The translations under genes were made by a program, and so were the position numbers. This document shows positions 52,939 through 62,745 of a DNA stretch of 64,000 bases, in pieces. Position 1 is the stretch's first letter; each line of letters opens with the position of its first letter. The notes below the pieces were generated by a model. It was given only the letters and a program-made list of their open reading frames with translations. It searched no databases and was not told the DNA's origin. The DNA lies in assembly GCF_000373905.1 (NCBI RefSeq), contig NZ_KB892705.1:682001-746000 (forward strand), given 5' to 3'. Source of the DNA: Mycobacterium sp. 155. Its GTDB lineage: Bacteria > Actinomycetota > Actinomycetes > Mycobacteriales > Mycobacteriaceae.

Positions 52939-55900
52939 CCGCCACCGGAACTCCGTCGGGTGTCGACGACGTCTTGGCGCTGAGCCCGCTGCAGCAGGGG
53001 CTGTACTCACTGGCCGGACTGTCCGACGGCGCCGAAGGCGTCGATCCGTACGTCATCGCGATGGCTGCCGACATCGACGGCCAGCTCGACGCCGAGCTGC
53101 TGCGCGGTTGCGCCGAGGCGATGCTGATTCGCTATCCCAACCTGCGGGCCAGCTTCTTTCAGGGCAACCTGAGCCGCCCGGTGGCTGTCGTCCCCTCGGT
53201 GATCGAGCTGCCGTGGCGGCACGTCACCGTCACCGAGGCCGAGGCGGTCACGGTCGAATCCGACGAGCGAGCCAGGCCGTTTGACCTGGGGCGCGGACCG
53301 CTGATCCGGTTTCTGCTCATCGAGAAGCCTGAACGGCGGTGGCGGCTTGTCGTTGTGGCCCACCACATCACGATCGACGGTTGGTCGTTGCCGGTGTTCG
53401 TCGGCGAATTCCTCTCGCTGTACGCCGCCAAGGGGAGCAGCGCGGCACTGCCCGCATCGCCGCGGCCGTACCGCGACTACATCGGCTGGCTGGCCGGACG
53501 TGACCAGGACACCAGCCGGACCCGCTGGCGTTCGCACCTCGCAGGCCTGGACGGCCCGACCATGTTGTCCCCGGCACTATCCGGCCGAGAGACTCTGCCG
53601 GGGCTGCCCCAGCGCACCGAGGTCACCCTCGACGAGCAGCCGACGGCGGATATCGTGGCGGCCGCGCGCTCGCGCGGCGTCACCGTCAACACGTTGTTCC
53701 AAATGGCATGGGCGGCAATCCTGTCCGTGTTCACCGACCGTACCGACGTGGTGTACGGCGTCACGGTGTCGGGCCGTCCCGACGAGTTGTCCGGTGTCGA
53801 GTCCATGGTCGGGCTCTTCATCAACACAGTGCCGCTGCGCGTTCGGCTGGACCCGGCGCGGCCGGTGGGGGAGCAGTGCCTGGCGCTACAACGCGAAGCC
53901 GCCGATCTGCGAGACCACAGCTATCTCAGCCACACCGAACTGCGGTCGCTCGGTGAGGTCGGCGAGCTCTACGACACCCTGCTGGTGTACGAGAACTTCC
54001 CACCCGGCGGACTGGTCGGAAGCGGGGATTTTCCGCTCGACGGCGCTGTGCTGAAACCCGCTGCACTGGAGAGCCTCTCGCATTTCCCGGTCACCATCGC
54101 CGCCCACCCCACCCACGGCAGGCTCACGGTGCTGGTCGAAATACTCGACGGCGCACTGGGCCTGCTCGATCCGCAAGCGCTCGGGCAGCGGGTGCTCACG
54201 GTCGTTCAGCGCCTCCTACAGTTGTGGGACCGTCCCCTCCGTGAGGTGACCGTCACCCGGGATGACGAGCTGCGGCCCGCCGCCGTGGCCGACAGCGCCG
54301 ATCGACCGGGCGGGTTCCACACCACGTTCACGACGGTCGCCGAGGCACGTCTTGGCTCCATCGCATTGAGTTGGGACGGCGGCGAACTCAGCTACCGTCA
54401 ACTCGACGAGGCCGCCGACCTGCTGGCCGCCGGGTTGCACCGCCGCGGTGTACGCACCGAAACCGCCGTACCGATCCGGTTGCGGCGCGGACCCGACTAC
54501 GTCGTGGCCATGTTGGCGGTGCTCAAGGCCGGCGGGCTCATCGTGCCGCTGGATCCCTCGATACCCGACGAACGCGTCGCGGAGATCCTGCGCCAGACCG
54601 GGGCGACGCTCGTCGTCGACGAGGCCCTGCTGGCGGAGGTCCGCGCCGAGCCGGCCACCGAACACACTGCGGCACAGGTGCATCCCGGCCAGGGGGCCTA
54701 CATCGTCTTCACTTCCGGTACCACGGGAAAACCCAAGGGTGTCATCGGAACCCACCGGGCCTTGTTGGCCTACGGCGCCGACCATGCCCGCCGCGTGTTG
54801 CGCCCGGCGGCGAAGCGGCTCGGCCACCCGCTGCGCATTGCCCACGCGTGGTCGTTCACCTTCGACGCGGCCTGGCAACCGCTGGTCGCCCTGCTCGACG
54901 GGCACACCGTGCACATCGTCGGCGACGACGTGCAGCGCGACGCCGAGGCTCTCGTCGACACCATCGGCCGCTACGCGATCGACATGATCGACACCACGCC
55001 GTCGATGTTCAGCCAGCTGCGGGCCGCGGGGCTGCTCTCACGGGTTCCGCTGGCCGTGCTGGCCCTGGGTGGCGAAGCCATCGATCCCGCGGCGTGGCAG
55101 GCAATCCGCTCCGAGTGCGACCGCACCTGGATGTCGGCGCACAACTGCTACGGGCCAACCGAGACCACAGTCGAGGCGGTCGTCGCCACCATCACCGAGC
55201 ACACCCTGCCATGCATCGGCGACCCCACCGACTCGACTGTCGCCTACATCCTCGACCACTGGCTGCGGCCGGTTCCCGACGGGGTGACCGGTGAGTTGTA
55301 CCTGGCCGGTGGACAACTCACCCGCGGTTATGTCGGCAGGCCCGGCGAGACGGCGACCCGGTTCGTCGCGGATCCGGTCAATCCCGGGGCCCGCATGTAC
55401 CGGACCGGCGACGTGGTGCGCCGCCGTCCGGGATCGCGCGCCATCGAGTTTCTGGGCCGCGGCGACGATCAGGTCAAGATCCGCGGGTTCCGGGTCGAGC
55501 CGGGCGAGGTCGCCGCGGTGCTCAGCCGGCTGCCCGACGTCCACCACGCCCATGTCGCGGTGCGCCGGCACCGCAGCGGACCGCGCCTGACGGCCTACGT
55601 GGCGGGCGACGCGCCCACCGCCGAGCTGCGCCGCGCACTGTCTGCTACGTTGCCGAGATACCTGGTGCCACACCACATCATCGCCGTCAATGAGATTCCG
55701 CTGACCGGCAACGGCAAGGTCGACGCCGCCGCGCTGGCCGCCCTTGATCCGGATGGCCTGGTCGACGGGTCCGAGGCTCCGGCGACCGACACCGAGAAGG
55801 TGCTGGCGGAGGTGCTCGCCGGCATACTCGACACCGGTCACATCGACGTCACCGCGGACTTCCTGGAATTGGGGCTGGACAGCATCGTGGCGCTGTCGGT

Positions 55901-57323
55901 GGTGCAGGCGGTGCGCCGCCGCGGCATCGCGATGCGCGCGCGGCTGATGCTGGACTGTTCGACGGTCCGCGACCTCGCGTCGGCGATCGACGACGACGAG
56001 GTCCGTGTCGACGATGTCGATGAGGACTCGAGTCCGATTCCGTTGCTACCCAACGGTCGTTGGCTCTATCAGCACGGTGACCCACGTCGGCTGGCGCAGA
56101 CTGAGGCGTTCCGCCTGCCTCAGGGCACCACCAGGAGCCACCTCGACACGCTGTTGCGCACCGTGATCGAGGGGCACGAGGTGCTGCGCACGCGGCTGGA
56201 CCCCAACACCATGACGCTCGTCGCACACCCGACGGCGGACGTGCTCTGCGAGGCGACGGCGTCGGGCGACCTGGCCGCCGCGGTGGCCGAGCAGACCAGG
56301 CTGTCGGTGGAACGGATCGACCCGCAACAGGGTTCGATGTTCGACGCGGTATGGCTGCACCATCCCGACGCCGGTGCGGGTGTGCTGATCCTCACCGGCC
56401 ACGTGTTGGCGCTGGACCCGGCGTCGTGGCGGATCATGGTCGGCGAACTCGAGACGGCCTGGCATGCGCTGGCGGCTGGGCGCACACCCACGCCGGTCCG
56501 CGAGCACACGTCGCTGCGGCAGTGGTCACGCCTGCTGTCCGACCGCGCCCTCAAACTCGACACGTGCGAGTTCTGGGGGCGGCAGTTTGAAGGCGACGAT
56601 CCTGACCTCGGCGCCCGGCGCGTCGATCCGGCCACCGACCGGATGAGCGACGTCGTGGTCGAGATGTCCTTCGCCGAACCGGATCTCACCGCGCGTCTGC
56701 TCAACGCACCCGTACCGGTGACCGAGGTGCTGGCCGCGACAACGGCCCGCGCGCTGACCGAGTGGCGCCGCCGGCGCGGCCAGCCGACCCCGGCGCCGTT
56801 GCTCGCGCTGGAAACCTACGGGCGGTCGGACGCCGTGCTCTCGGCAGGTCTCGGTGGCGAAGACCGCGACGTCGACACCGGGGATACCGCCGGCTTGCTC
56901 AGCATGATCTATCCGCTGCGTCTGACCGCCGACGATGCTCGCGGCGTCGCGGCCGAGGTCGCCGCCATCCCCGGCGATCCGATCGACTTCGGTCTGCTCC
57001 GCCACTTGCGGGAAGACACCGCCGAGCGGCTTGGTGTTCACCGGGATCCGCAGATCCTGCTGAATTACCTGGGCCGCATCGCACTCGACTCGGCGGACAA
57101 TGCTCTGCAGCAGGATCGGTCCCTGACGGCGAAAGTGTCGCCGGTACCCGAACCCAATGTCGCGATCCGCCACGAACTGACCATCTTGGCCGCGGTGATC
57201 GACCGCGGCGGGGCCGCCGTACTCGGCACCCAGTGGCGTACCCTGCCCGACATCCTGTCCGGCGCCGATATCGCTGCGCTGCAGGCGATCTGGCTGGATG
57301 CCCTGCGAGAGGTGACCGCGTGA
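52935..57323 (+). CDS. mbtF: Mycobactin NRPS MbtF (C-A-PCP-terminal C-like)
   Basis: A 1462-residue synthetase for the terminal lysine and cyclisation to the caprolactam. Domains: condensation (HHITIDGWS near 142), adenylation (FTSGTTGKPKG near 594; YRTGDVVRR; KIRGFRVEPGEV), carrier (LELGLDSIVAL, Ser about 981), and a C-terminal condensation/epimerisation-like domain. In that domain the HHxxxDG site is degenerate (GHVLALDPASW, near 1155). The length fits the M. tuberculosis enzyme. It overlaps mbtE and mbtG by four bases at each end. Confidence 0.93.
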   Translation: MTATGTPSGVDDVLALSPLQQGLYSLAGLSDGAEGVDPYVIAMAADIDGQLDAELLRGCAEAMLIRYPNLRASFFQGNLSRPVAVVPSVIELPWRHVTVTEAEAVTVESDERARPFDLGRGPLIRFLLIEKPERRWRLVVVAHHITIDGWSLPVFVGEFLSLYAAKGSSAALPASPRPYRDYIGWLAGRDQDTSRTRWRSHLAGLDGPTMLSPALSGRETLPGLPQRTEVTLDEQPTADIVAAARSRGVTVNTLFQMAWAAILSVFTDRTDVVYGVTVSGRPDELSGVESMVGLFINTVPLRVRLDPARPVGEQCLALQREAADLRDHSYLSHTELRSLGEVGELYDTLLVYENFPPGGLVGSGDFPLDGAVLKPAALESLSHFPVTIAAHPTHGRLTVLVEILDGALGLLDPQALGQRVLTVVQRLLQLWDRPLREVTVTRDDELRPAAVADSADRPGGFHTTFTTVAEARLGSIALSWDGGELSYRQLDEAADLLAAGLHRRGVRTETAVPIRLRRGPDYVVAMLAVLKAGGLIVPLDPSIPDERVAEILRQTGATLVVDEALLAEVRAEPATEHTAAQVHPGQGAYIVFTSGTTGKPKGVIGTHRALLAYGADHARRVLRPAAKRLGHPLRIAHAWSFTFDAAWQPLVALLDGHTVHIVGDDVQRDAEALVDTIGRYAIDMIDTTPSMFSQLRAAGLLSRVPLAVLALGGEAIDPAAWQAIRSECDRTWMSAHNCYGPTETTVEAVVATITEHTLPCIGDPTDSTVAYILDHWLRPVPDGVTGELYLAGGQLTRGYVGRPGETATRFVADPVNPGARMYRTGDVVRRRPGSRAIEFLGRGDDQVKIRGFRVEPGEVAAVLSRLPDVHHAHVAVRRHRSGPRLTAYVAGDAPTAELRRALSATLPRYLVPHHIIAVNEIPLTGNGKVDAAALAALDPDGLVDGSEAPATDTEKVLAEVLAGILDTGHIDVTADFLELGLDSIVALSVVQAVRRRGIAMRARLMLDCSTVRDLASAIDDDEVRVDDVDEDSSPIPLLPNGRWLYQHGDPRRLAQTEAFRLPQGTTRSHLDTLLRTVIEGHEVLRTRLDPNTMTLVAHPTADVLCEATASGDLAAAVAEQTRLSVERIDPQQGSMFDAVWLHHPDAGAGVLILTGHVLALDPASWRIMVGELETAWHALAAGRTPTPVREHTSLRQWSRLLSDRALKLDTCEFWGRQFEGDDPDLGARRVDPATDRMSDVVVEMSFAEPDLTARLLNAPVPVTEVLAATTARALTEWRRRRGQPTPAPLLALETYGRSDAVLSAGLGGEDRDVDTGDTAGLLSMIYPLRLTADDARGVAAEVAAIPGDPIDFGLLRHLREDTAERLGVHRDPQILLNYLGRIALDSADNALQQDRSLTAKVSPVPEPNVAIRHELTILAAVIDRGGAAVLGTQWRTLPDILSGADIAALQAIWLDALREVTA

Positions 57324-58636
57324 GCACTCCGAGGCGCACACTGGCCGTGATCGGTGCGGGCCCCAAGGCGATCGCGGTGGCGGCCAAAGCCGCCGAGCTG
57401 CGGGCCATGGGCCTGAGCGCTCCCGACGTCGTCGTCGTCGAACGCGCCGGCGTCGCGGCCAACTGGCAGGCCATCGGCGGCTGGACCGACGGGCAGCACC
57501 GGCTGGGCACCAGCCCGGAAAAAGACGTCGGCTTCCCGTACCGGTCCTCGTTGGTACCTCGTCGCAATGCCGAACTCGACGAACGTATGGTGCGGCACAG
57601 CTGGCAGTCGTACCTGATCGGCATCGGCCACTTCGCCGAGTGGATCGATCGGGGTCGCCCGGCACCCACCCATCGCCGCTGGAGCCAATACCTGAACTGG
57701 GTGGCCGACAACATCGGTATGACCGTGGTGTCCGGTGAGGTAACCGAGATCGGCGTCGACGACAGCCAGACCGCTTGGGTGTTGCGCACCCATGACGACA
57801 CCGTGCGGGTCGACGCGGTCATGGTCACCGGCCCGGGACAGGCGGAAAAGGCCATCCTGCCGGGCAATCCGAGAGTGCTGTCCATCGCCCAGTTCTGGCA
57901 TCGCGCCGCGGCGCAGGAACTCATCTCCGCCGAACGGGTGGCGGTGATCGGCGGCGGCGAGACCGCGGCGACCATGCTCAACGAGCTGTTCCGCCACCGG
58001 GTTTCGACCATCACCGTGATCTCGCCGCAGATCACGCTGTTCACCCGCGGCGAGGGATTCTTCGAGAACACGCTGTATTCGGACCCCACCCATTGGTCCG
58101 GCCTGACCCTGTCGGAACGCCGCGATGCCATCAACCGCACCGATCGGGGGGTGTTCTCGGCACGGGTCCAGGAGGCGCTCCTGGCCGACGACCGCATCCG
58201 CCATCTGCGCGGCCGCGTCGCACATGCCGTCGGCCGCGACGACCGCATCCGGTTGACGCTGCTCAGCGACAAGGGTGCTGAACGGCTGGAGACCGTGCAC
58301 GGATTCGACCTCGTGATCGACGGATCGGGCGCTGACGCACTGTGGTTCGTCCCGCTGCTGGCCCAGGACGCCCTCGACATGCTGGAGCTCGGTCTGGGGT
58401 GCCCGCTGACGTCGGAGAGCCTGCAGGATTCGATCGGCAACGATCTCGCGGTCTCCGGGGTGAACCCGAAGTTGTTCCTGCCGGGACTGGCGGGCCTGAA
58501 CCAGGGTCCCGGTTTCCCCAACCTGAGCTGCCTCGGGCTGCTGTCCGACCGCGTGCTGGCGGCCGACCTGGGCGCCCACTCAGCCACCACAGAAAGATCG
58601 ACGAGGAGCACCGATGAGCACCAATCCGTTCGATGA
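57320..58636 (+). CDS. mbtG: Mycobactin lysine N6-hydroxylase
   Basis: A 438-residue flavin-dependent N-hydroxylating monooxygenase that makes the hydroxamate iron ligands. The FAD-binding motif is [14 protein letters not shown] (residues 8-21). The NADPH motif is [13 protein letters not shown] (about 211). The C-terminal [20 protein letters not shown] is typical. The GTG at 57320 overlaps the mbtF stop (GTGA). A much longer in-frame extension upstream is inside mbtF and rejected. The 3' end overlaps mbtH by 23 bp. Confidence 0.93.
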   Translation: MSTPRRTLAVIGAGPKAIAVAAKAAELRAMGLSAPDVVVVERAGVAANWQAIGGWTDGQHRLGTSPEKDVGFPYRSSLVPRRNAELDERMVRHSWQSYLIGIGHFAEWIDRGRPAPTHRRWSQYLNWVADNIGMTVVSGEVTEIGVDDSQTAWVLRTHDDTVRVDAVMVTGPGQAEKAILPGNPRVLSIAQFWHRAAAQELISAERVAVIGGGETAATMLNELFRHRVSTITVISPQITLFTRGEGFFENTLYSDPTHWSGLTLSERRDAINRTDRGVFSARVQEALLADDRIRHLRGRVAHAVGRDDRIRLTLLSDKGAERLETVHGFDLVIDGSGADALWFVPLLAQDALDMLELGLGCPLTSESLQDSIGNDLAVSGVNPKLFLPGLAGLNQGPGFPNLSCLGLLSDRVLAADLGAHSATTERSTRSTDEHQSVR

Positions 58637-58826
58637 CGACAACGGCACGTTTTTCGTTCTGGTGAACGACGAGGACCAGTACAGCCTCTGGCCGGCGTTC
58701 GCCGATGTGCCCGCCGGATGGTGGGTGGTCTTCGGGGAGAGCGACCGGGTGGACTGCCTGGCCTATGTCGAGCGGACCTGGACGGATCTGCGACCGAGAA
58801 CCCTACGCGCGGCCATGGCGGAGTAG
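58614..58826 (+). CDS. mbtH: MbtH-like NRPS accessory protein
   Basis: A 70-residue MbtH protein, which binds and activates NRPS adenylation domains. The family pattern is complete: [27 protein letters not shown] and [16 protein letters not shown] precedes the ATG by five bases. It ends the mbtB-E-F-G-H operon. The cfp2 gene that follows in M. tuberculosis is missing. Confidence 0.96.
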   Translation: MSTNPFDDDNGTFFVLVNDEDQYSLWPAFADVPAGWWVVFGESDRVDCLAYVERTWTDLRPRTLRAAMAE

Positions 58827-58839
58827 CGGGCCACGCTAG

Positions 58840-59148
58840 TCACGCGCGGTGCAGCGAGTCCATGTCGAACAGCCGGGCATGCAGGATGGTGCGGTTCCGC
58901 AGCGCGGCACGCACCGCGCGGTGCAGGCCATCCTCCAGATAGATGTCGCCGTGCCACCTGACCGCGTGCGGGAACAGATCGCCGTAGAACGTCGAGTCCT
59001 CCGACAACAGCCGATCCAGGGCGAGCACCGTGGTGGTGGTCACCAACTCGTCGAGCCGCAGTTGCCGGGGCGGGATACGGGACCAGTCGCGATAGCTCAA
59101 TCCGTGCTCGGGATAGGGCTTGCCCTCGATGACACGTTTGAAGATCAT
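58840..59148 (-). CDS. Conserved hypothetical protein (Rv2375-like)
   Basis: About 102 residues. It is soluble and mixed alpha/beta, with the stretches LSYRDWSRIPPRQLRLDELV and WHGDIYLEDGLHRAVRAALR. The pattern DGLHRAxRAAL recalls ParB-like or antitoxin-type folds, where a bound-nucleotide Arg follows DG-H, but I cannot name the family with confidence. The ATG at 59148 is preferred; a GTG at 59178 adds ten residues. It is convergent with mbtH and divergent from hrcA, as in other mycobacteria. Confidence 0.7.
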   Translation of the reverse strand: MIFKRVIEGKPYPEHGLSYRDWSRIPPRQLRLDELVTTTTVLALDRLLSEDSTFYGDLFPHAVRWHGDIYLEDGLHRAVRAALRNRTILHARLFDMDSLHRA

Positions 59149-59265
59149 CGCCGACCTGCTTGCGGGCCACCTGTACACGGTCTTGCCAACGGCATGGTTG
59201 CAGGCTAGTCCTCGCCCTGCTCCGCACGCATTGTCGATGGGGTCGGTGAAGGTCTCGCCAGTCAG

Positions 59266-59271
59266 TAAAAT
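59266..59271 (+). promoter_or_regulatory. Putative -10 element of hrcA-dnaJ2
   Basis: TAAAAT fits TANNNT and lies 48 bases before the hrcA GTG. I looked for a CIRCE element (TTAGCACTC-N9-GAGTGCTAA) around it and found none, so HrcA autoregulation is not evident here. Confidence 0.35.
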
Positions 59272-59319
59272 GGATCAGGCGATATGAGCCCCTGGTAACT
59301 CGGAAGGGCAGGTGAACAC

Positions 59320-60351
59320 GTGGGTAGTGCCGACGATCGTCGTTTTGAAGTGTTGCGCGCCATCGTCGCCGACTTCGTTGCCACCAAGGAGCCGATCGGT
59401 TCGAAAACCCTCGTCGAACGCCACAACCTGGGTGTGTCCAGCGCGACCGTGCGCAATGACATGGCAGTGCTGGAGGCCGAGGGCTACATCACTCAACCGC
59501 ACACCAGCTCGGGTCGGGTGCCCACGGAGAAGGGCTACCGCGAGTTCGTCGACCGCATCGACAACGTCAAACCGCTGTCGTCGTCCGAGCGTCGCGCCAT
59601 CCTCAACTTCCTCGAATCCGGCGTCGACCTCGACGACGTGCTGCGCCGGGCTGTGCGCCTGCTCGCCCAGCTGACCCGGCAGGTGGCCATCGTGCAGTAC
59701 CCGACGCTGTCCACCTCGACCGTGCGCCACCTCGAGGTGGTGGCTTTGACCCCGGCGCGGCTGCTGCTGGTGGTCATCACCGATACCGGCCGGGTGGACC
59801 AGCGCATCGTCGAACTCGGCGACGCCATCGACGAGCACGAACTGTCCAAGCTGCGGGAAATGCTGGGCCAGGCCCTAGAGGGCAAGCGATTGACCGCCGC
59901 ATCGATTGCGGTGTCGGATCTGGCCAGCCACCTCAACGGCAGCGGCGGTCTGGCCGACGCGGTCGGGCGTTCGGCCACCGTGCTGGTCGAGACGCTGGTC
60001 GAGCACGTCGAGGAGCGGCTGCTGCTCGGCGGCACTGCCAACCTGACCCGCAACACCGCCGACTTCGGCGGCTCGCTGCGGTCGGTGCTGGAAGCGCTGG
60101 AAGAACAGGTCGTGGTGTTGCGGCTGTTGGCGGCGCAGCAGGAGGCCGGCAAGGTCACCGTGCGTATCGGCCACGAAACCGAGGCCGAGCAAATGGCGGG
60201 GACGTCGGTGGTCAGTACCGCCTACGGCAGTTTGGGCAAGGTGTACGGCGGCATGGGTGTGGTGGGGCCCACTCGAATGGACTATCCGGGAACTATCGCT
60301 AATGTCGCTGCGGTTGCTCTCTACATTGGTGAAGTCTTAGGCAGCCGCTGA
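59320..60351 (+). CDS. hrcA: Heat-inducible transcription repressor
   Basis: A 343-residue HrcA, repressor of groE-type heat-shock genes via CIRCE sites. The N-terminal winged helix contains [34 protein letters not shown] and [17 protein letters not shown]. The C-terminal GAF-like domain ends [20 protein letters not shown]. It starts at a GTG with GGAAGGGCAGG upstream. It is followed 20 bp later by dnaJ2, presumably one operon. Confidence 0.95.
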   Translation: MGSADDRRFEVLRAIVADFVATKEPIGSKTLVERHNLGVSSATVRNDMAVLEAEGYITQPHTSSGRVPTEKGYREFVDRIDNVKPLSSSERRAILNFLESGVDLDDVLRRAVRLLAQLTRQVAIVQYPTLSTSTVRHLEVVALTPARLLLVVITDTGRVDQRIVELGDAIDEHELSKLREMLGQALEGKRLTAASIAVSDLASHLNGSGGLADAVGRSATVLVETLVEHVEERLLLGGTANLTRNTADFGGSLRSVLEALEEQVVVLRLLAAQQEAGKVTVRIGHETEAEQMAGTSVVSTAYGSLGKVYGGMGVVGPTRMDYPGTIANVAAVALYIGEVLGSR

Positions 60352-60371
60352 GCGGCAGTGAAAGGTCTGGC

Positions 60372-61520
60372 GTGGCACGCGATTATTACGGCTTGCTCGG
60401 AGTGAGCAATGGTGCGAGTGATTCGGAGATCAAGCGCGCCTATCGGCGGCTGGCCCGCGAACTGCACCCCGATGTCAATCCCGACGAGCAGGCCCAGGCC
60501 CGGTTCACCGAGATCCAGGTGGCCTACGAGGTGCTGAGCGATCCCGAGAAGCGCCGCATCGTCGACATGGGTGGCGATCCCATGGAGACCGTCGGTGCCG
60601 CCAACGGAGGATTCAGTGGCTTCGGCGGTCTCGGTGACGTCTTCGAGGCATTTTTCGGTGGCGGTACCGCGTCGCGCGGTCCCATCGGTCGGGTCCGGCC
60701 CGGTGCCGATTCCCTGCTGCGGATGCGCCTGGATCTGGAGGAATGCGCCACCGGGGTGACCAAACAGGTCACGGTGGACACCGCGGTGCTGTGCGACCTG
60801 TGCCAGGGCAAGGGCACCAACGGCAAGTCCACCCCGGTGACCTGCGACACCTGTGGCGGGCGCGGCGAGATCCAGACTGTGCAGCGATCGCTGCTGGGTC
60901 AGGTGATGACGGCGCGTCCGTGCCCTGTGTGTGGGGGTGTCGGTGAGGTGATCCCGGATCCGTGCACGCGCTGTGGCGGCGACGGCCGGGTGCGCTCCCG
61001 GCGCGAGATCAGCGTCAAGATTCCGGCCGGCGTCGGCGACGGGATGCGGGTGCGGCTGGCGGCCCAGGGCGAGGTCGGCCCCGGCGGTGGCCCGGCAGGC
61101 GACCTGTACGTAGAGGTGCACGAAAAGCAGCACCCCACCTTCGTTCGCGACGGTGACGACCTGCACTGCACGGTGTCCGTCCCGATGGCCGACGCCGCGT
61201 TGGGTACCTCCGTCAGCGTCGCAGACATCCTCGACGGCGACACCGAGATCGCCATCGCCGCGGGCACCCAGCCCGGTGCGGTCACCACGCTGCGCGGCCA
61301 CGGTATGCCGCATCTGCGCTCGGGCGTGCGCGGCGACCTGCACGCCCATATCGACGTCGTGGTGCCGTCACGGCTCGATCACACCGACATAGAACTGCTG
61401 CGCAAGCTCAAGGAGAACCGGCCCCGCGACACCGCCGAGGTGCGTTCGACGCAGGCGTCGGCGGCGGCCGGGAACGGTGGGCTGTTCAGCAGGCTGCGCG
61501 AGACGTTCTCCGGCCGCTGA
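60372..61520 (+). CDS. dnaJ: Chaperone protein DnaJ2
   Basis: A 382-residue class I J-protein stimulating DnaK. The J domain has HPD at residues 34-36 (ELHPDVNP). A Gly/Phe-rich linker follows. Four zinc-finger repeats then appear in order: [32 protein letters not shown]. The C-terminal substrate domains include [20 protein letters not shown]. It starts at a GTG. This is the mycobacterial dnaJ2 copy next to hrcA, distinct from the one beside dnaK. Confidence 0.95.
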   Translation: MARDYYGLLGVSNGASDSEIKRAYRRLARELHPDVNPDEQAQARFTEIQVAYEVLSDPEKRRIVDMGGDPMETVGAANGGFSGFGGLGDVFEAFFGGGTASRGPIGRVRPGADSLLRMRLDLEECATGVTKQVTVDTAVLCDLCQGKGTNGKSTPVTCDTCGGRGEIQTVQRSLLGQVMTARPCPVCGGVGEVIPDPCTRCGGDGRVRSRREISVKIPAGVGDGMRVRLAAQGEVGPGGGPAGDLYVEVHEKQHPTFVRDGDDLHCTVSVPMADAALGTSVSVADILDGDTEIAIAAGTQPGAVTTLRGHGMPHLRSGVRGDLHAHIDVVVPSRLDHTDIELLRKLKENRPRDTAEVRSTQASAAAGNGGLFSRLRETFSGR

Positions 61521-61536
61521 CGGCCGTGGCACCGAT

Positions 61537-62283
61537 GTGACCAGGGCGCTGTTCTACCTCGATGCGCTGCCTGCGCCCGGCGAGCTCGCCCTCCTGGACG
61601 GCGACGAGGGTTTCCACGCGGCCAATGTCCGGCGCATTCGGGCCGGCGAAGAGATCGACCTCGGGGACGGCGCCGGGACGCTCGCGCACTGCGTCGTCGA
61701 GGACACCGCCAAGGGCCGGTTGTCGGCGCGGGTGCTGGAGCGACGCGTCGTCGCAACTTCGCGCCCGTACGTGACCATCGTGCAAGCCCTGCCCAAGTCG
61801 GACCGGTCCGAGCTGGCCGTGGAGCTGGCCACCGAGGCCGGTGCCGATGCGTTCATCGCCTGGCAGTCGGCCCGGTGCGTGGCGCGCTGGGACGGACTCA
61901 AGGCGGACAAGGGGCTGCGTCGGTGGGAGGCGGTGGCTCGCTCGGCATCCCGGCAGGCCCGCCGGGCCCACATCCCGGCGGTTGACGGCGTGGTGTCGAC
62001 GGCCGAATTGACCCGACGTGTCGCCGCCGCGGCGGCGGACGGCGCGCTCGTACTGGCGCTGCATGAGTCGGCGACCGAGCCCATCACCGAATCGGCTCTC
62101 GCCCAAGCTGATTCGCTGATACTGATTGTCGGACCGGAGGGCGGTATCGCCGACGAGGAGCTCGTGGCACTGAACACAGCCGGCGCCCGGGCGGTGCGGC
62201 TGGGACCCACAGTGCTGCGTACGTCGACGGCTGCGGCGGTCGCGTTGGGCGCGATCGGTGCACTGACATCGCGCTGGGTCTGA
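61537..62283 (+). CDS. rsmE: 16S rRNA (uracil-1498-N3)-methyltransferase
   Basis: A 248-residue SPOUT (knotted) methyltransferase. An N-terminal PUA-like region is followed by the motifs [55 protein letters not shown] and [20 protein letters not shown]. The last two form the SAM-binding knot. The GTG at 61537, 16 bp after dnaJ2, begins the conserved TRALFYLD sequence; an in-frame start inside dnaJ2 is rejected. Counterpart: Rv2372c. Confidence 0.92.
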   Translation: MTRALFYLDALPAPGELALLDGDEGFHAANVRRIRAGEEIDLGDGAGTLAHCVVEDTAKGRLSARVLERRVVATSRPYVTIVQALPKSDRSELAVELATEAGADAFIAWQSARCVARWDGLKADKGLRRWEAVARSASRQARRAHIPAVDGVVSTAELTRRVAAAAADGALVLALHESATEPITESALAQADSLILIVGPEGGIADEELVALNTAGARAVRLGPTVLRTSTAAAVALGAIGALTSRWV

Positions 62284-62418
62284 GGGATTTTCTGCCAGCC
62301 GACGATCAATTTCTGCCAACGGAATTATCTGGTTGACCTGGGTGTTCTAGCCAGCAGACCGGCGACGAAGAGGACACCACCGGCCGCTACCGCAGTAGAC
62401 GAAGGAAGCGGGATCATC

Positions 62419-62586
62419 ATGAAAAAGTTCGGGTTTGCCACCATCATCGCCAGTGGCATGGCTGCCGCAGTCCTGGGTCTGGCCGGGCCCGCGCAGGCCG
62501 ACGTCGGCCACCACGACTGGCTGGATCAGATCGGCCCGCACGTGACGGTGCCGCAGGTCGACACCACTGTCCACCAGAGCCCCTAA
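62419..62586 (+). CDS. Small secreted peptide (55 aa)
   Basis: A short gene with a clean Sec signal peptide: MKKFGFATIIASGMAAAVLG then LAGPAQA with cleavage after Ala27. It leaves a mature peptide of 28 residues starting DVGHHDWLDQIGPHVT. It has no cysteines and no recognised family. GAAGGA lies about 11 bases before the ATG. It stands alone between rsmE and a hairpin terminator, upstream of phoH. Similar tiny secreted peptides with Asp/His-rich starts occur in mycobacteria; the role is unknown. Confidence 0.72.
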   Translation: MKKFGFATIIASGMAAAVLGLAGPAQADVGHHDWLDQIGPHVTVPQVDTTVHQSP

Positions 62587-62602
62587 CGGCCACACTCTCT
62601 GC

Positions 62603-62630
62603 GAAGGGCGCCCCTGCTGGGGCGCCCTTC
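62603..62630. terminator. Hairpin terminator after the small secreted peptide gene
   Basis: GAAGGGCGCCCC (62603-62614) and GGGGCGCCCTTC (62619-62630) form a perfect 12-bp stem with the loop TGCT. It is very stable and lies 16 bases after the stop. There is no U-tract. Confidence 0.75.
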
Positions 62631-62664
62631 GCCGTCTGCGCTGCTTATCCATTGGGAGGTGTCA

Positions 62665-62687
62665 CAGACCGGCGGTAAACTGGTCTG
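62665..62687. promoter_or_regulatory. Inverted repeat in the phoH upstream region
   Basis: CAGACC and GGTCTG form a perfect 6-bp inverted repeat around 11 bases, 60 bp upstream of phoH. It could be an operator or a leader hairpin; no regulator is assigned. Confidence 0.3.
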
Positions 62688-62745
62688 AGCAAACCACCCT
62701 GGAAGTGCCACGACTCGTATACCGAAGGCAGGAACCAAACCCCAC

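Noticed and set aside
56762..57319. In-frame upstream extension of mbtG inside mbtF
   Set aside because: The extension is low-complexity Arg/Pro sequence read in the wrong frame of mbtF; the GTGA overlap at 57320 gives a normal MbtG length and the FAD motif at the N-terminus.
59179..59319. CIRCE element before hrcA
   Set aside because: No TTAGCACTC-N9-GAGTGCTAA or recognisable variant is present.
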